Source: Bin80 sp026708685 (GTDB taxonomy: Bacteria > Bacteroidota > Rhodothermia > Rhodothermales > Bin80). From it: a DNA stretch of 64,000 nt. Every line of letters starts with the position of its first letter. Within the stretch, counting starts at the first letter, position 1. Below the pieces are notes generated by a model. The model was given only the letters and a program-made list of their open reading frames with translations, ran no database searches and had not been told where the DNA came from. Below, piece after piece: positions 1 to 8,463 of this stretch. The position numbers were made by a program, and so were the translations under genes. The stretch spans positions 1,550,001-1,614,000 of the forward strand of contig OZ241742.1 in the NCBI GenBank assembly GCA_965200955.1. The letters are read 5' to 3'.

Positions 1-1786
1 TCGTAGCGAACCGGGCACTCGTCTTTTTGTAGAGCAGCAGTTTCGTGAGGGCACCATCCAAGTACTGGTTGCCACCGAAGCGGCTGGTGAAGGAATCAAT
101 CTTCAATGTTGCAATATCCTGTTTAATTATGACATTCCATGGAATCCAAATCGATTGGAGCAACGCATGGGGCGTATTCACCGATATGGACAAAGGAAGA
201 AGTGTCTGATCTTCAATTTTGTTGCGACCAACACAATTGAAGGCCGAGTTCTTCAACGCTTACTTGACAAGCTACAGGAAATACGTGATGCCCTTGATGA
301 TGATGCAGTGTTTAATGTAGTTGGAGAAGTCTTACCATCAAATCAGATTGAGCGTATTCTACGTGCCTACTATTCAGGTGAGTTAGGTACGGAAGATCTT
401 GAAGAGAGACTCTTAGAAAGAGTAGATGAACGTCATTTTAAGGAAATCTGTCAAACTGCACTTGAGGGTTTAGCAACAAAACAGTTAAATCTTGATCTGC
501 TGGTTGAACGCCGAGCTAGTGCTCAAGAGAAACGTGTGATCCCAGAGACGATTGCTAGATTTTTAGCAGAGTCAGCGAAACTCGCGAATCTAACGTTGAA
601 ACCAGTCCAGAAACTCAAGCATACGTTTCAACCAGGGCGAACTCCACAAAGTTTGAAAGAATATGAATACGATAAAGACAGGAAACTTTCAGGAGAACTT
701 CTCGACAAATATCCACGAATTTCTACGGATCGTGAAACTGCAGACGCACACCATTTGGAGTGGGTTTACCCAGGGCATCCGCTCTTTGGAGCCTTACAAA
801 TATATATTGAAGAGAAAGGCGAAAAAGTTTTTGCTTCAGGTGCATGTTTTTACTCTTTAAAACATGATAGACCCGCCAGACTAGATTTCTACAAGGCACA
901 GGTCGTAGATGGTCTTGCCAAAGTGATTCATGAACGCCTATTTGTGGTAGAGATCTCCGAGAGTTCTCCACCATGTCTGGTAGATCAAACGATCATCGGT
1001 GATATGACACCTACCAGTATACCAGAGGAGTTACCATCCATTGTTCATATGCAAGAAGATTCTGAATGGCTCTATGAGAATGCTCTCATGCCATTTCTTG
1101 ATCAGGTTTTGGAAGAACGGGTAGATGAAATTGACAATATTGCGAAGCATGTTGAGATTTCATTGACGGAAGTATTGAATCGGATTGATCAGGAAGTAGG
1201 TCGTGCCCAACAAGATGTAGAAGATAAAGTTGGTGGTGCGGCTGGGCGTTTCTCAAAAGCACAACGCCGTCAAGATGAGCTGATCGCTCGACGCTCACGC
1301 CGTCGCAGAGAATTACAAAAGCAACGTTCTTTGACGCTTCAAGGTGTTGAGCGTATAACTGGTGTACTTGTTCTACCTCATCCAGAGCGTGACTCTTTAG
1401 AACTACACCGCTTACGTCCCCATCCTGAAACTGAAATGACTGCCATGCGGATTGTGATGGAGCATGAGGAATCGCAAGGTCGTGTTGTAGACGATGTACA
1501 CAAAGAAAATCTTGGCTATGACATCAAGAGCAAAGATCCAATATCAGGTGAATTACGCTTGATTGAGATCAAGGGACTTGCTAATCCGAGTGGGAATATC
1601 TTGCTTACGCCCAACGAACGTCGTGTTGCTGAGGATCGCCCTGATTGTTATTGGCTTTATGTTGTGACGAGTTGTGATACAACTCCTGAACTATTAGAGC
1701 CTATCAAAAACCCTGCTCAGTATGAATGGAATGAGATTACGAAGGTGGAACGTTACTGGCTTAATGTTAGGGACTTGCTTAGCTGA
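1..1786 (+). CDS. SNF2-family helicase with C-terminal DUF3883 domain (5' end outside window)
   Basis: The reading frame is open from base 2, so the gene starts before the window. What remains is the end of the second RecA-like helicase lobe: motif V (VATEAAGEGINLQ, about bases 68-107) and motif VI (QRMGRIHRYGQ, about 161-193), both typical of SNF2/Rad54 remodellers. A long helical region follows, with a very basic charged stretch near 1260-1330. The end (about 1490-1750) reads GYDIKS...IEIKG, the signature of DUF3883, a PD-(D/E)xK-like domain. SNF2-DUF3883 proteins occur in DISARM (DrmD) and in the DUF1156/DUF499 defence loci; the genes downstream favour the second. It probably translocates on or remodels DNA during defence; substrate unknown. 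The helicase call is firm, the system assignment is inference. Confidence 0.88.
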   Translation, partial: RSEPGTRLFVEQQFREGTIQVLVATEAAGEGINLQCCNILFNYDIPWNPNRLEQRMGRIHRYGQRKKCLIFNFVATNTIEGRVLQRLLDKLQEIRDALDDDAVFNVVGEVLPSNQIERILRAYYSGELGTEDLEERLLERVDERHFKEICQTALEGLATKQLNLDLLVERRASAQEKRVIPETIARFLAESAKLANLTLKPVQKLKHTFQPGRTPQSLKEYEYDKDRKLSGELLDKYPRISTDRETADAHHLEWVYPGHPLFGALQIYIEEKGEKVFASGACFYSLKHDRPARLDFYKAQVVDGLAKVIHERLFVVEISESSPPCLVDQTIIGDMTPTSIPEELPSIVHMQEDSEWLYENALMPFLDQVLEERVDEIDNIAKHVEISLTEVLNRIDQEVGRAQQDVEDKVGGAAGRFSKAQRRQDELIARRSRRRRELQKQRSLTLQGVERITGVLVLPHPERDSLELHRLRPHPETEMTAMRIVMEHEESQGRVVDDVHKENLGYDIKSKDPISGELRLIEIKGLANPSGNILLTPNERRVAEDRPDCYWLYVVTSCDTTPELLEPIKNPAQYEWNEITKVERYWLNVRDLLS

Positions 1787-2312
1787 TAACCACAAGTCGG
1801 TAAATCCATTATCATTAGAATGATTGTCCAATGATAAAATTTATTGAAAAATTAGATTTACTTGAGGATAGTAAATTGCTGTTGATCAACAATCTTTCTC
1901 GCATTGTTGATGTTTTGTGTAGATCAGGTATCTTCACCTTTCATATCAATCGTATCATTGTAGAATGGATTCAGATTTGAAAAGTATTGAGCAGGATCTA
2001 TTAACCAGTGATCAGACTCTCTATACCATCAGGTTTACCGGGCACTTTACACTCAGGTCTCTTGTTGGTAATTTTGGATATCCATCAGTTTATGATCTTT
2101 GGCAATGGAGTTGGTTTTCATTCTTTGAAAAGTGCAGACGGTGTCTGCATAATTGGAGATTCATTGAAAAGTGCAGACGGTGTCTGGAGAATTGGGGAGT
2201 CGTTGAAAAGTGCAGACGGTGTCTGGGGAATTGGCGGATTGTAGAAAAGTGCAGACGGTGTCTGCATTTAATTAGCCGATAAAATGAATTCAGAAAATAT
2301 TCAGGAATCATA
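1787..2312. other. Intergenic region with repeat array, no convincing gene
   Basis: Between the helicase and nuclease genes there is about 525 bp without a convincing gene. The first 340 bp is AT-rich and holds only short open frames, for example a 50-codon frame near 1830-1979. The last part (2127-2278) is a tandem array of a 39-bp palindromic repeat, listed separately. Because 39 is divisible by three, two overlapping frames (1965-2282 and 2008-2244) stay open across it and encode 13-residue repeats; I regard them as by-products of the array. Confidence 0.6.
2127..2278 (+). repeat. 39-bp palindromic tandem repeat array (non-coding copy)
   Basis: Units begin at 2134, 2173, 2212 and 2251, exactly 39 bp apart, and part of a unit precedes them from 2127. 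Each unit carries GCAGAC-GGT-GTCTGC or a one-base variant, a 6-bp stem with a 3-base loop, followed by a gaattgg-like block and a TTGAAAAGT block. The array ends about 35 bp before the ATG of the DUF1016 gene, so a transcript would carry up to four small hairpins in its leader. The period and the GAC-NNN-GTC core are the same as in the in-frame repeats at 2621-2815 and 6870-6908. Confidence 0.85.
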
Positions 2313-3638
2313 ATGGACAAGCATCCCACAAACATTGATCCACTTGATGAACGATATCAAGTTTTTTACAGTGATATTTCTATGATTGTAGATTTTGCTC
2401 ATGGACATGCTGCTCGCTCTATTAATGCTACTATGACTGCTACATATTGGTTAATTGATCGGCATATCATTGACTTTGAGCAGGAAGGAAAAGAGCGCGC
2501 TAATTACGGAGCAGAGGTGATTAAACGCCTCTCAATTGATCTTTCAGCTCGTTTCGGTAGGGGTTTTTCAGTTAGGAACCTTTGGCAAATGAGGTCTTTT
2601 TACCTTTTATGGCCCGAAATGCCGACACTGTCAGTCAAATCTGATAGTAATCAAAAACGCCCGACACTGTCGGTTGAATCTGGCAGTGATCAAAAACGCC
2701 CGACACCGTCGGTTGAATCTGTGAGTGATCAAAAACACCCGATATCGTTGGTCAAATCTGGCAATAATCAAAAACACCCGACACCGTCGGTCAAATCTGA
2801 TAGTAGTCAAAAAATGCCAATATCTCTGAGTGAACCCTTATTAGTTTACCTTGCCTCACAGTTTCCGCTGCCATGGTCAGCATATGTCCGTCTACTTTCG
2901 GTCAAAAACTCATATGCTCGGGAATTTTATGAGATTGAGGCATTACGGGGAGGTTGGTCAGTTCGTCAGCTTGACCGACAGATTAATTCTCAATTTTATG
3001 AGCGTACCGCACTTTCAAAGGATAAGGTTGCAATGCTCAAAAAGGGAGGACTCGTTCAAGATGATGATACCCTAATGCCTGAAGAGGCAATCAAGGACCC
3101 GTATGTTCTTGAATTTTTAAATCTCAAAGACGAATATTCTGAAAGTGATCTTGAAGAAGCTCTGATAAAGCATCTTCAAAGTTTTCTGCTTGAACTGGGT
3201 GATGGCTTTACTTTTGTGGCGAGACAAAAGAGGCTTAGAGTAGGCGATGCATGGTTTCGCGTGGATTTAGTTTTTTATCATAGAACGCTTCAATGTTTAG
3301 TAATCATTGACTTGAAGTTTGGGAAGTTCACTCCAGCTGATGCTGGGCAGATGCATCTTTATCTCAATTATGCGAAGGAGAATTGGATGATGGAAGGAGA
3401 AAATCCACCTGTGGGACTTGTTTTGTGTAATGAAAAAGATGAATCGGTAGCAAGATATGCACTTGAAGGTTTATCCAACAAGGTGATGGCGACTGAATAT
3501 AGGACTACCTTACCAGATGAGGAATTTCTCGCCTCTGAAATCAATCGTGCTCGTAAAGCAATCCATTCATTTGATTTCTTATTGGGCAAAAAGATGATAG
3601 GTCCTCGGGATAAGGGTAATAACAAAGATTCTGATTGA
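2313..3638 (+). CDS. DUF1016 (YhcG-type) PD-(D/E)xK nuclease family protein
   Basis: A 441-residue member of the DUF1016/YhcG family. The conserved N-terminal domain is recognisable on both sides of an insertion (SVRNLWQMRSFY near 85-97; SWSAYVRLLSVKN near 188; GGWSVRQLDRQINSQFYERT near 210-230). The C-terminal nuclease domain has the catalytic Asp in VDLVFYH (about 317) and an IDLK strand (about 333), Asp replacing the usual Glu. Family members are usually about 340-380 aa; the excess is five in-frame copies of a 13-residue repeat at about 103-167, in the variable linker. The ATG is preceded by AGGA at normal distance. Its stop overlaps a possible TTG start of the next gene, suggesting co-transcription. 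Family members occur in restriction and defence loci; the function here is unproven. Confidence 0.88.
   Translation: MDKHPTNIDPLDERYQVFYSDISMIVDFAHGHAARSINATMTATYWLIDRHIIDFEQEGKERANYGAEVIKRLSIDLSARFGRGFSVRNLWQMRSFYLLWPEMPTLSVKSDSNQKRPTLSVESGSDQKRPTPSVESVSDQKHPISLVKSGNNQKHPTPSVKSDSSQKMPISLSEPLLVYLASQFPLPWSAYVRLLSVKNSYAREFYEIEALRGGWSVRQLDRQINSQFYERTALSKDKVAMLKKGGLVQDDDTLMPEEAIKDPYVLEFLNLKDEYSESDLEEALIKHLQSFLLELGDGFTFVARQKRLRVGDAWFRVDLVFYHRTLQCLVIIDLKFGKFTPADAGQMHLYLNYAKENWMMEGENPPVGLVLCNEKDESVARYALEGLSNKVMATEYRTTLPDEEFLASEINRARKAIHSFDFLLGKKMIGPRDKGNNKDSD
2621..2815 (+). repeat. 39-bp repeat, five in-frame copies inside the DUF1016 gene
   Basis: Units start at 2621, 2660, 2699, 2738 and 2777. 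Each has a CCGAC-ACC-GTCGG-like palindrome, then a TTGAATCTGG-like block and ATCAAAAAC. Translated they give 13-residue repeats of the form PTPSVESVSDQKH. Aligned in the same orientation with the non-coding array units, roughly 22 of 39 bases agree, including the GAC/GTC arms, GAAT, AGT and AAAA. Units 2 and 3 are nearly identical; unit 4 has decayed in its palindrome (CCGATATCGTTGG). Confidence 0.88.
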
Positions 3639-3646
3639 GGTATTTC

Positions 3647-6613
3647 ATGATTCCGCGGGGGTGTAAACGTATTGCTGAGGTTGATTTTCCAATAGCCGAA
3701 GTTTCCAAGCACTCGGCAAAAGAGAAGTCAGTAAGACAAGGTCATCCATCAGCACTACACATATGGTGGGCCCGGCGTCCATTAGCATCATGTAGAGCCA
3801 TTCTGATGGGTTTGTTACTTCCAGATCCATGCGATCCACTATGTCCTAAATCATTTAAGGAAGATGCAAGGGGAATATTATTAAGGATGGACAACAGGCC
3901 AACTGTATGGACCACATCTATTGAATCAGATCATGGACTAAGGCAGATTATTTTGGAGTTAATAAGTAATTTTGCTAATTGGAATAATGTTAGAGATGAG
4001 AATTACCTTGAGGTTAGTCGTTCGTTGATCCAATCTACGTATGGAGACAAAAAACCCTTGATAGTTGATCCTTTTGCAGGGGGAGGATCTATTCCTCTAG
4101 AAGCATTGAGACTAGGATGTCAGACATTTGCCAGTGACCTAAACCCTGTTGCTTGTCTTATCCAAAAGCTGATGCTTGAAGACATACCTCAACAAGGTGC
4201 TCAGTTAGCAATAGAATTGGAAAAAGTAGGTGGAGTCATCAAACATGAAGCAAAAAGAAATCTAGCGGATTTATACCCATTAGAATCGGGTAGTTCAATG
4301 GCCACAGCGTATCTATGGGCCCGAACTGTTCGCTGCGAGTCACCTAACTGCGGTGCTGAAATCCCACTCGTACCGTCTTTTTTTCTATGCAATCAAGCAA
4401 AAAGAAAAAAGGCACTACGCCCCATCATTACACGTTCTCAAGGCTTAACTCCGCAACTAGAGTTTGAGGTATTTGAGCCAAAATCTGATAAGGAAGTTCC
4501 AATTGGGACAGTAACACGTGCAAAAGCTACATGTATATGTTGTGGTACGGTTCTTCATCCTGACCGAGTACGAGAGCAACTGAAAAGTCAGAAAGGTGGT
4601 ACAGATGTCATTTTTGATGAAAAAGGACGCAGGATTGGTGGAGCACGCATGACCGCGGTTATCATGTTGCGACTTGGTCAGAAAGGGCGTTATTATAGGA
4701 TTCCAAATGATGCAGATTATGAGGCTGTACATAAGGCACAACAACGCTTGGATAGAATCTTAAAGGAATGGGAACTTGGCGGTGAGCAAGGACTATGCCC
4801 AGTACCAGATGAACCAACACCAGCAGGAGGCGGCTCTGGGGCAGGGCGTGCATTCAGTGTTCAGCGTTACGGGATGATGCAGTGGGGGGACTTGTTTACT
4901 GCAAGGCAAAAAGTGGTACTGATTGAACTCGTACATTTGATTAGGAAGTCAGAGCATTCAGATACTTTACGCACACTTTTAGCATGTTGTCTGAGTCTTT
5001 TTGTAAGGGCATGTAATGGCAATGCACGGCTAAGACCAAATTCTACTATCGCACCAGCCTTCGGAATGCACACTTTGCCGATGACATGGTGTTTTCCTGA
5101 GACCATTATTAGTGGAGGACTTTCAGAAAATTTTGATGGAGCATTATCAAAAGTAGCACGCACCGTCAAACGGTGGCCATTGATCTCATCAGGATCTACT
5201 CAACAGGCAGATGCTATGCGTCACCCTCTACCAGATAACTCAACGGATGTCTGGTTCTCAGATCCACCTTACTATGATGCTATTCCATATTCGGATCTTT
5301 CTGATTTTTTTCTTGTATGGATTAAGCGAGCACTTCCTAATCATCATCTATTCCAAGATCGTTTTGATTCAGATAATCATCTTAGTCCAAAGCAACAAGA
5401 AATTGTTCAAGATGAAACCAAACAAGACAATGATCAAATTAAAGATAGTCAGTGGTTTGAAGAAAGTATGCAGAAAGCGTTTGAAGAAGGGCGGCGGGTA
5501 CTACGAGAAGATGGCGTGGGTTCCGTTGTTTTTGCACATAAGACAACCGAGGGTTGGGAAGCACTTCTCTCGGGTTTAATTCGCGGTGGGTGGACTATTA
5601 CAGGGTCTTGGCCAATTGCTACCGAAATGACCTCCCGCCTAAGAGCTCGTGAATCTGCCGCTCTTGCCACTAGCATTCATCTAATTTGTCGTCCACGTCT
5701 AATAGATGCACCAATAGGTGATTGGGCCGATGTACTACGTGAGCTACCAGGTCGAGTGAGTAGCTGGATGAACCGTCTTCAAGAAGAGGGGATGAGAGGT
5801 GCTGATTTAGTTTTTGCATGTATTGGTCCAGCCCTTGAGATCTACAGTAGATACCGTAGTGTAGAAACTGCTGAAGGTGATGAAGTCAAGCTATCACAGT
5901 ATTTGGAGAAAGTTTGGGAAGTCGTCGGTCGATCAGCACTTGAACAAGTGCTGAATATATCCAAGGCGGGAGTAAGTATGACAAGTACTATTGAAGAAGA
6001 TTCTCGTTTGACTTCCCTATTTTTATGGACAGTTCAGAGTACAGAAGTTGATCAAAATGATTCTGAAAGCACAGATGTTGAAGATCTTCCGTCCGCAAGT
6101 GCAAAGGCATTGACTCTTCCTTTTGATGTGGTCCGTCGTTTTGCTCAACCTATGGGGATTGATTTGGATGAATGGAGAGGAAAAATAATTTTGCAGCAAA
6201 AAGGCATAGTACGTTTAATGCCAGTGATGGACCGAAGCAAAGAACTTTTTGGAGAAGATGGGGCTAATCAAGTTGCAGAATGGATTGAAAGCGATATACC
6301 AGAAACCAATCAGACTTCACTCTTTCCCGAAATGACCCCAGAATCAACATCAAGTAAATCGCGGACATCAAAGAGTTTTGTTGGAAAAGATTTTGAATTT
6401 GAGTCCGAAGATGCAACCGTTTTAGATCGGGTTCATGCGGCTATGCTATTTCAAGCAGGAGGGCAGTCAGGAGCTCTACGAACATTGATTGCTTCTGAAT
6501 TGAGCCGCGGCCCAGAATTCTTGCATCTCGCCAATGCTCTATCGGCTTTGTATCCTATTGGGAGTCAAGAGAAACGACTCCTTGATGCAATGTTACTAGC
6601 AGTTCCACGATAA
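3647..6613 (+). CDS. DUF1156 adenine-specific DNA methylase with zinc-ribbon (COG1743-like)
   Basis: A 988-residue DNA methyltransferase. The N-terminus carries the DUF1156 signature (SAKEKSVRQGHPSALHIWWA). The SAM-binding motif is VDPFAGGGSIPLEA (about 141-154) and the catalytic motif is DPPYYD (about 538), as in amino-methyltransferases acting on adenine N6 or cytosine N4. CESPNC (about 229) and CICC (about 297) look like the zinc-ribbon of this family. I start at ATG 3647, which has GAGG a few bases upstream and begins the conserved segment; an upstream TTG at 3635 overlaps the previous stop. The gene lies in a same-strand run with the nuclease before it and an AAA-PIN pair 14 bp after it. 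Its likely job is self-marking or phage-specific modification. The domain call is strong, the role is inferred from context. Confidence 0.92.
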   Translation: MIPRGCKRIAEVDFPIAEVSKHSAKEKSVRQGHPSALHIWWARRPLASCRAILMGLLLPDPCDPLCPKSFKEDARGILLRMDNRPTVWTTSIESDHGLRQIILELISNFANWNNVRDENYLEVSRSLIQSTYGDKKPLIVDPFAGGGSIPLEALRLGCQTFASDLNPVACLIQKLMLEDIPQQGAQLAIELEKVGGVIKHEAKRNLADLYPLESGSSMATAYLWARTVRCESPNCGAEIPLVPSFFLCNQAKRKKALRPIITRSQGLTPQLEFEVFEPKSDKEVPIGTVTRAKATCICCGTVLHPDRVREQLKSQKGGTDVIFDEKGRRIGGARMTAVIMLRLGQKGRYYRIPNDADYEAVHKAQQRLDRILKEWELGGEQGLCPVPDEPTPAGGGSGAGRAFSVQRYGMMQWGDLFTARQKVVLIELVHLIRKSEHSDTLRTLLACCLSLFVRACNGNARLRPNSTIAPAFGMHTLPMTWCFPETIISGGLSENFDGALSKVARTVKRWPLISSGSTQQADAMRHPLPDNSTDVWFSDPPYYDAIPYSDLSDFFLVWIKRALPNHHLFQDRFDSDNHLSPKQQEIVQDETKQDNDQIKDSQWFEESMQKAFEEGRRVLREDGVGSVVFAHKTTEGWEALLSGLIRGGWTITGSWPIATEMTSRLRARESAALATSIHLICRPRLIDAPIGDWADVLRELPGRVSSWMNRLQEEGMRGADLVFACIGPALEIYSRYRSVETAEGDEVKLSQYLEKVWEVVGRSALEQVLNISKAGVSMTSTIEEDSRLTSLFLWTVQSTEVDQNDSESTDVEDLPSASAKALTLPFDVVRRFAQPMGIDLDEWRGKIILQQKGIVRLMPVMDRSKELFGEDGANQVAEWIESDIPETNQTSLFPEMTPESTSSKSRTSKSFVGKDFEFESEDATVLDRVHAAMLFQAGGQSGALRTLIASELSRGPEFLHLANALSALYPIGSQEKRLLDAMLLAVPR

Positions 6614-6627
6614 AATACGATCATCCC

Positions 6628-7989
6628 ATGAAACATATTTCTCTGGAAAATTACCGATGCTTTGGTTCAAAACAGACGGCCCGCCTTGCGCCGATTACAC
6701 TGCTAATAGGTGATCAGAGTACTGGGAAAACATCCTTTTTAGCCATAATCAGAGCATTCTGGGACTGCGTCTATGGCCGCCAGACTCCAAACTTCCAAGA
6801 GGAACCATTTGATTTAGGAAGTTATGATGGCATTATTCATCGTCCTAAGATAGGTCATCATCAAAAACAACAGACACCGGCTGTTAAATCTGGTCATCAT
6901 CCAAAATCTTCATTCATAATGAGTGGACGAATTGATGAAAACATAGAAGTGGAGATTACATTTGGTAAGAATGGAACTGTCCCAGTTCCATTGAATACTC
7001 TCTTGAGAAATGGTCATGTTTGGATCCGAGATAATTATGATATTGGTGGAAGGCCTAAGATCCAAGTAGGGACATCACGGGGAATCTGGGAGGCTCCATT
7101 ACCAGAAGATGTGGTATCGGGTGATTTTCCACTGATTGGTATGAGGCGTTTACTGAAGGTCTATCTTCCCGAGATGTTTTATGATGATAGACAGTATCCA
7201 AATAATTTTGCCCCGTTAAATGGATCCTCAGTCTTATCACAATCGGATTCTTTAGAGATCATTGAATCCGAGCTTCTCAGTTTTGATCTTGATCAACAAC
7301 GACCTTATGCCAGTGCACCAGTTCGTTCAAAACCAAGTCGCACCTATGATCCTGCCAGTCTATCACCAGATCCCGAAGGAGATTATGTTCCAATGTTACT
7401 GGCTAATTTAGCCAACCATCATCTTGATACTTGGAAAAGTCTGAAAAAGAAAATAGAAGATTTTGGTTCACAATCAGGCATCTTTGATGAAATCAACATC
7501 AAGCGTCTAGGAAAACTTGAGAGTGATCCATTTCAGATTCAAGTAAGAAAATTCCAGAAAAAACGTAAAGGTCCAAAGCGGAACCTGAGAGATGTAGGGT
7601 ATGGTATTAGTCAGGTACTTCCTATTCTAACAGAGCTTCTTTTACCTGAAAATACTAGAATGTTATTAGTTCAACAACCAGAAGTTCATCTACATCTCGG
7701 TGTTCAGGCGGAATTAGGTAGTCTTTTTTGTAATGTTGCTGCTCAGGGACGGCAATTGATCATTGAGACGCACAGCGATTACTTGATGGATCGGATACGA
7801 ATGGATGTTCGGGATGAAAAGACGGACTTAAAACCAGAAGATGTGTCAATACTGTTTTTTGAACATGCATCATCTGAAGTTCATATTCACTCCATTGAGA
7901 TAGATGAAATGGGAAATTACCTCAATACACCAGCTGGTTATCGCGATTTTTTTATGAATGAAGTGAATCGATCCTTGGGTTTAGTATAA
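6628..7989 (+). CDS. AAA ATPase (ABC/OLD-like, COG4938 type)
   Basis: A 453-residue ABC-type ATPase. The start is SLENYRCFGS, then Walker A GDQSTGKTS (about 28-36). The C-terminal part has a GYGISQVLPI signature-like stretch, a Walker B reading LLVQQPEVHLH (about 346-356) in which the position before the catalytic Glu is Pro, and ETHSDYLMDRI (about 381-391) as the switch region. The family resembles stand-alone ATPases of defence loci and OLD-like proteins, but no Toprim domain is present. About 75-95 contains one unit of the same 39-bp repeat found in the nuclease gene. It directly abuts the downstream PIN gene (TAA then ATG), so the two are translationally coupled and probably form an ATPase-nuclease pair. 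Confidence 0.85.
   Translation: MKHISLENYRCFGSKQTARLAPITLLIGDQSTGKTSFLAIIRAFWDCVYGRQTPNFQEEPFDLGSYDGIIHRPKIGHHQKQQTPAVKSGHHPKSSFIMSGRIDENIEVEITFGKNGTVPVPLNTLLRNGHVWIRDNYDIGGRPKIQVGTSRGIWEAPLPEDVVSGDFPLIGMRRLLKVYLPEMFYDDRQYPNNFAPLNGSSVLSQSDSLEIIESELLSFDLDQQRPYASAPVRSKPSRTYDPASLSPDPEGDYVPMLLANLANHHLDTWKSLKKKIEDFGSQSGIFDEINIKRLGKLESDPFQIQVRKFQKKRKGPKRNLRDVGYGISQVLPILTELLLPENTRMLLVQQPEVHLHLGVQAELGSLFCNVAAQGRQLIIETHSDYLMDRIRMDVRDEKTDLKPEDVSILFFEHASSEVHIHSIEIDEMGNYLNTPAGYRDFFMNEVNRSLGLV
6870..6908 (+). repeat. 39-bp repeat, single in-frame copy inside the AAA ATPase gene
   Basis: One unit with the core CAGACACCGGCTGTTAAATC, flanked by CATCATCAAAAAC on the left and CATCATCCAAAATC on the right. The two flanks repeat at a distance of 39 bp, giving one full unit plus a partial one. 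It adds 13 residues (around TPAVKSGHHPK) early in the protein. It matches the repeats of the upstream DUF1016 gene in period, orientation and reading phase, which suggests a shared mobile or copied origin. Confidence 0.75.
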
Positions 7990-8463
7990 ATGTGTGCAAT
8001 TCTTGACGCAAATGTGATCCATGAAGTATTTGGAATCAACGCCTCTGAGGCTGGAAGGCAATTTTGGGATTGGATGAATTCCCATAAGGGACGATTGGTT
8101 GTTGGTGGAAAGTTATTACGGGAACTCAAAATTGCTTCAGGAGAGTTTTTAGAATGGTCAAGGCAGGCACAATTCTCTGGTAAACTGAATATTCAGAATC
8201 AGGAAAGAATCAATGCTAAAATGAAGGATCTTCATGTTACTGGGCGATGTCAATCCGATGATGCACATATTATCGCATTAGCTCAAATCAGTGGTGCTCG
8301 TTTGTTATTCTCCAATGACCGAGCATTGCAACAAGATTTTAAGAACAAGGAATTGATCAACAATCCCCGCGGCAAGGTTTATTCAACCCTGAGAGGCAGT
8401 GATTTCACGACATCACACAAAAACTTACTATCAAGAAGAGACCTTTGTGTGTCAAAACATTGA
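7990..8463 (+). CDS. PIN-domain nuclease-like protein paired with the AAA ATPase
   Basis: A 157-residue protein starting MCAILDANVIHEV, the first strand of a PIN domain with its first catalytic Asp at about 6. SDDAHIIALA (about 90) and LLFSNDRALQ (about 105-114) supply the later acidic residues and the typical last strand. PIN proteins are metal-dependent ribonucleases. The ATG follows the stop of the AAA gene without a gap. There is no small antitoxin gene next to it, so a classical VapBC arrangement is unlikely; the ATPase may control the nuclease. The last 40 residues, after the PIN fold, are basic and not recognised. Confidence 0.8.
   Translation: MCAILDANVIHEVFGINASEAGRQFWDWMNSHKGRLVVGGKLLRELKIASGEFLEWSRQAQFSGKLNIQNQERINAKMKDLHVTGRCQSDDAHIIALAQISGARLLFSNDRALQQDFKNKELINNPRGKVYSTLRGSDFTTSHKNLLSRRDLCVSKH

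Noticed and set aside
1965..2282. Open frame with Cys-rich 13-residue repeats (EKCRRCL)
   Set aside because: It exists only because the 39-bp repeat keeps the frame open; a second frame across the same array is equally open, and upstream residues show no family.
2127..2815. CRISPR-like array
   Set aside because: Units are tandem and the whole unit is repeated, with no unique spacers; the period is constant and there is no cas gene.
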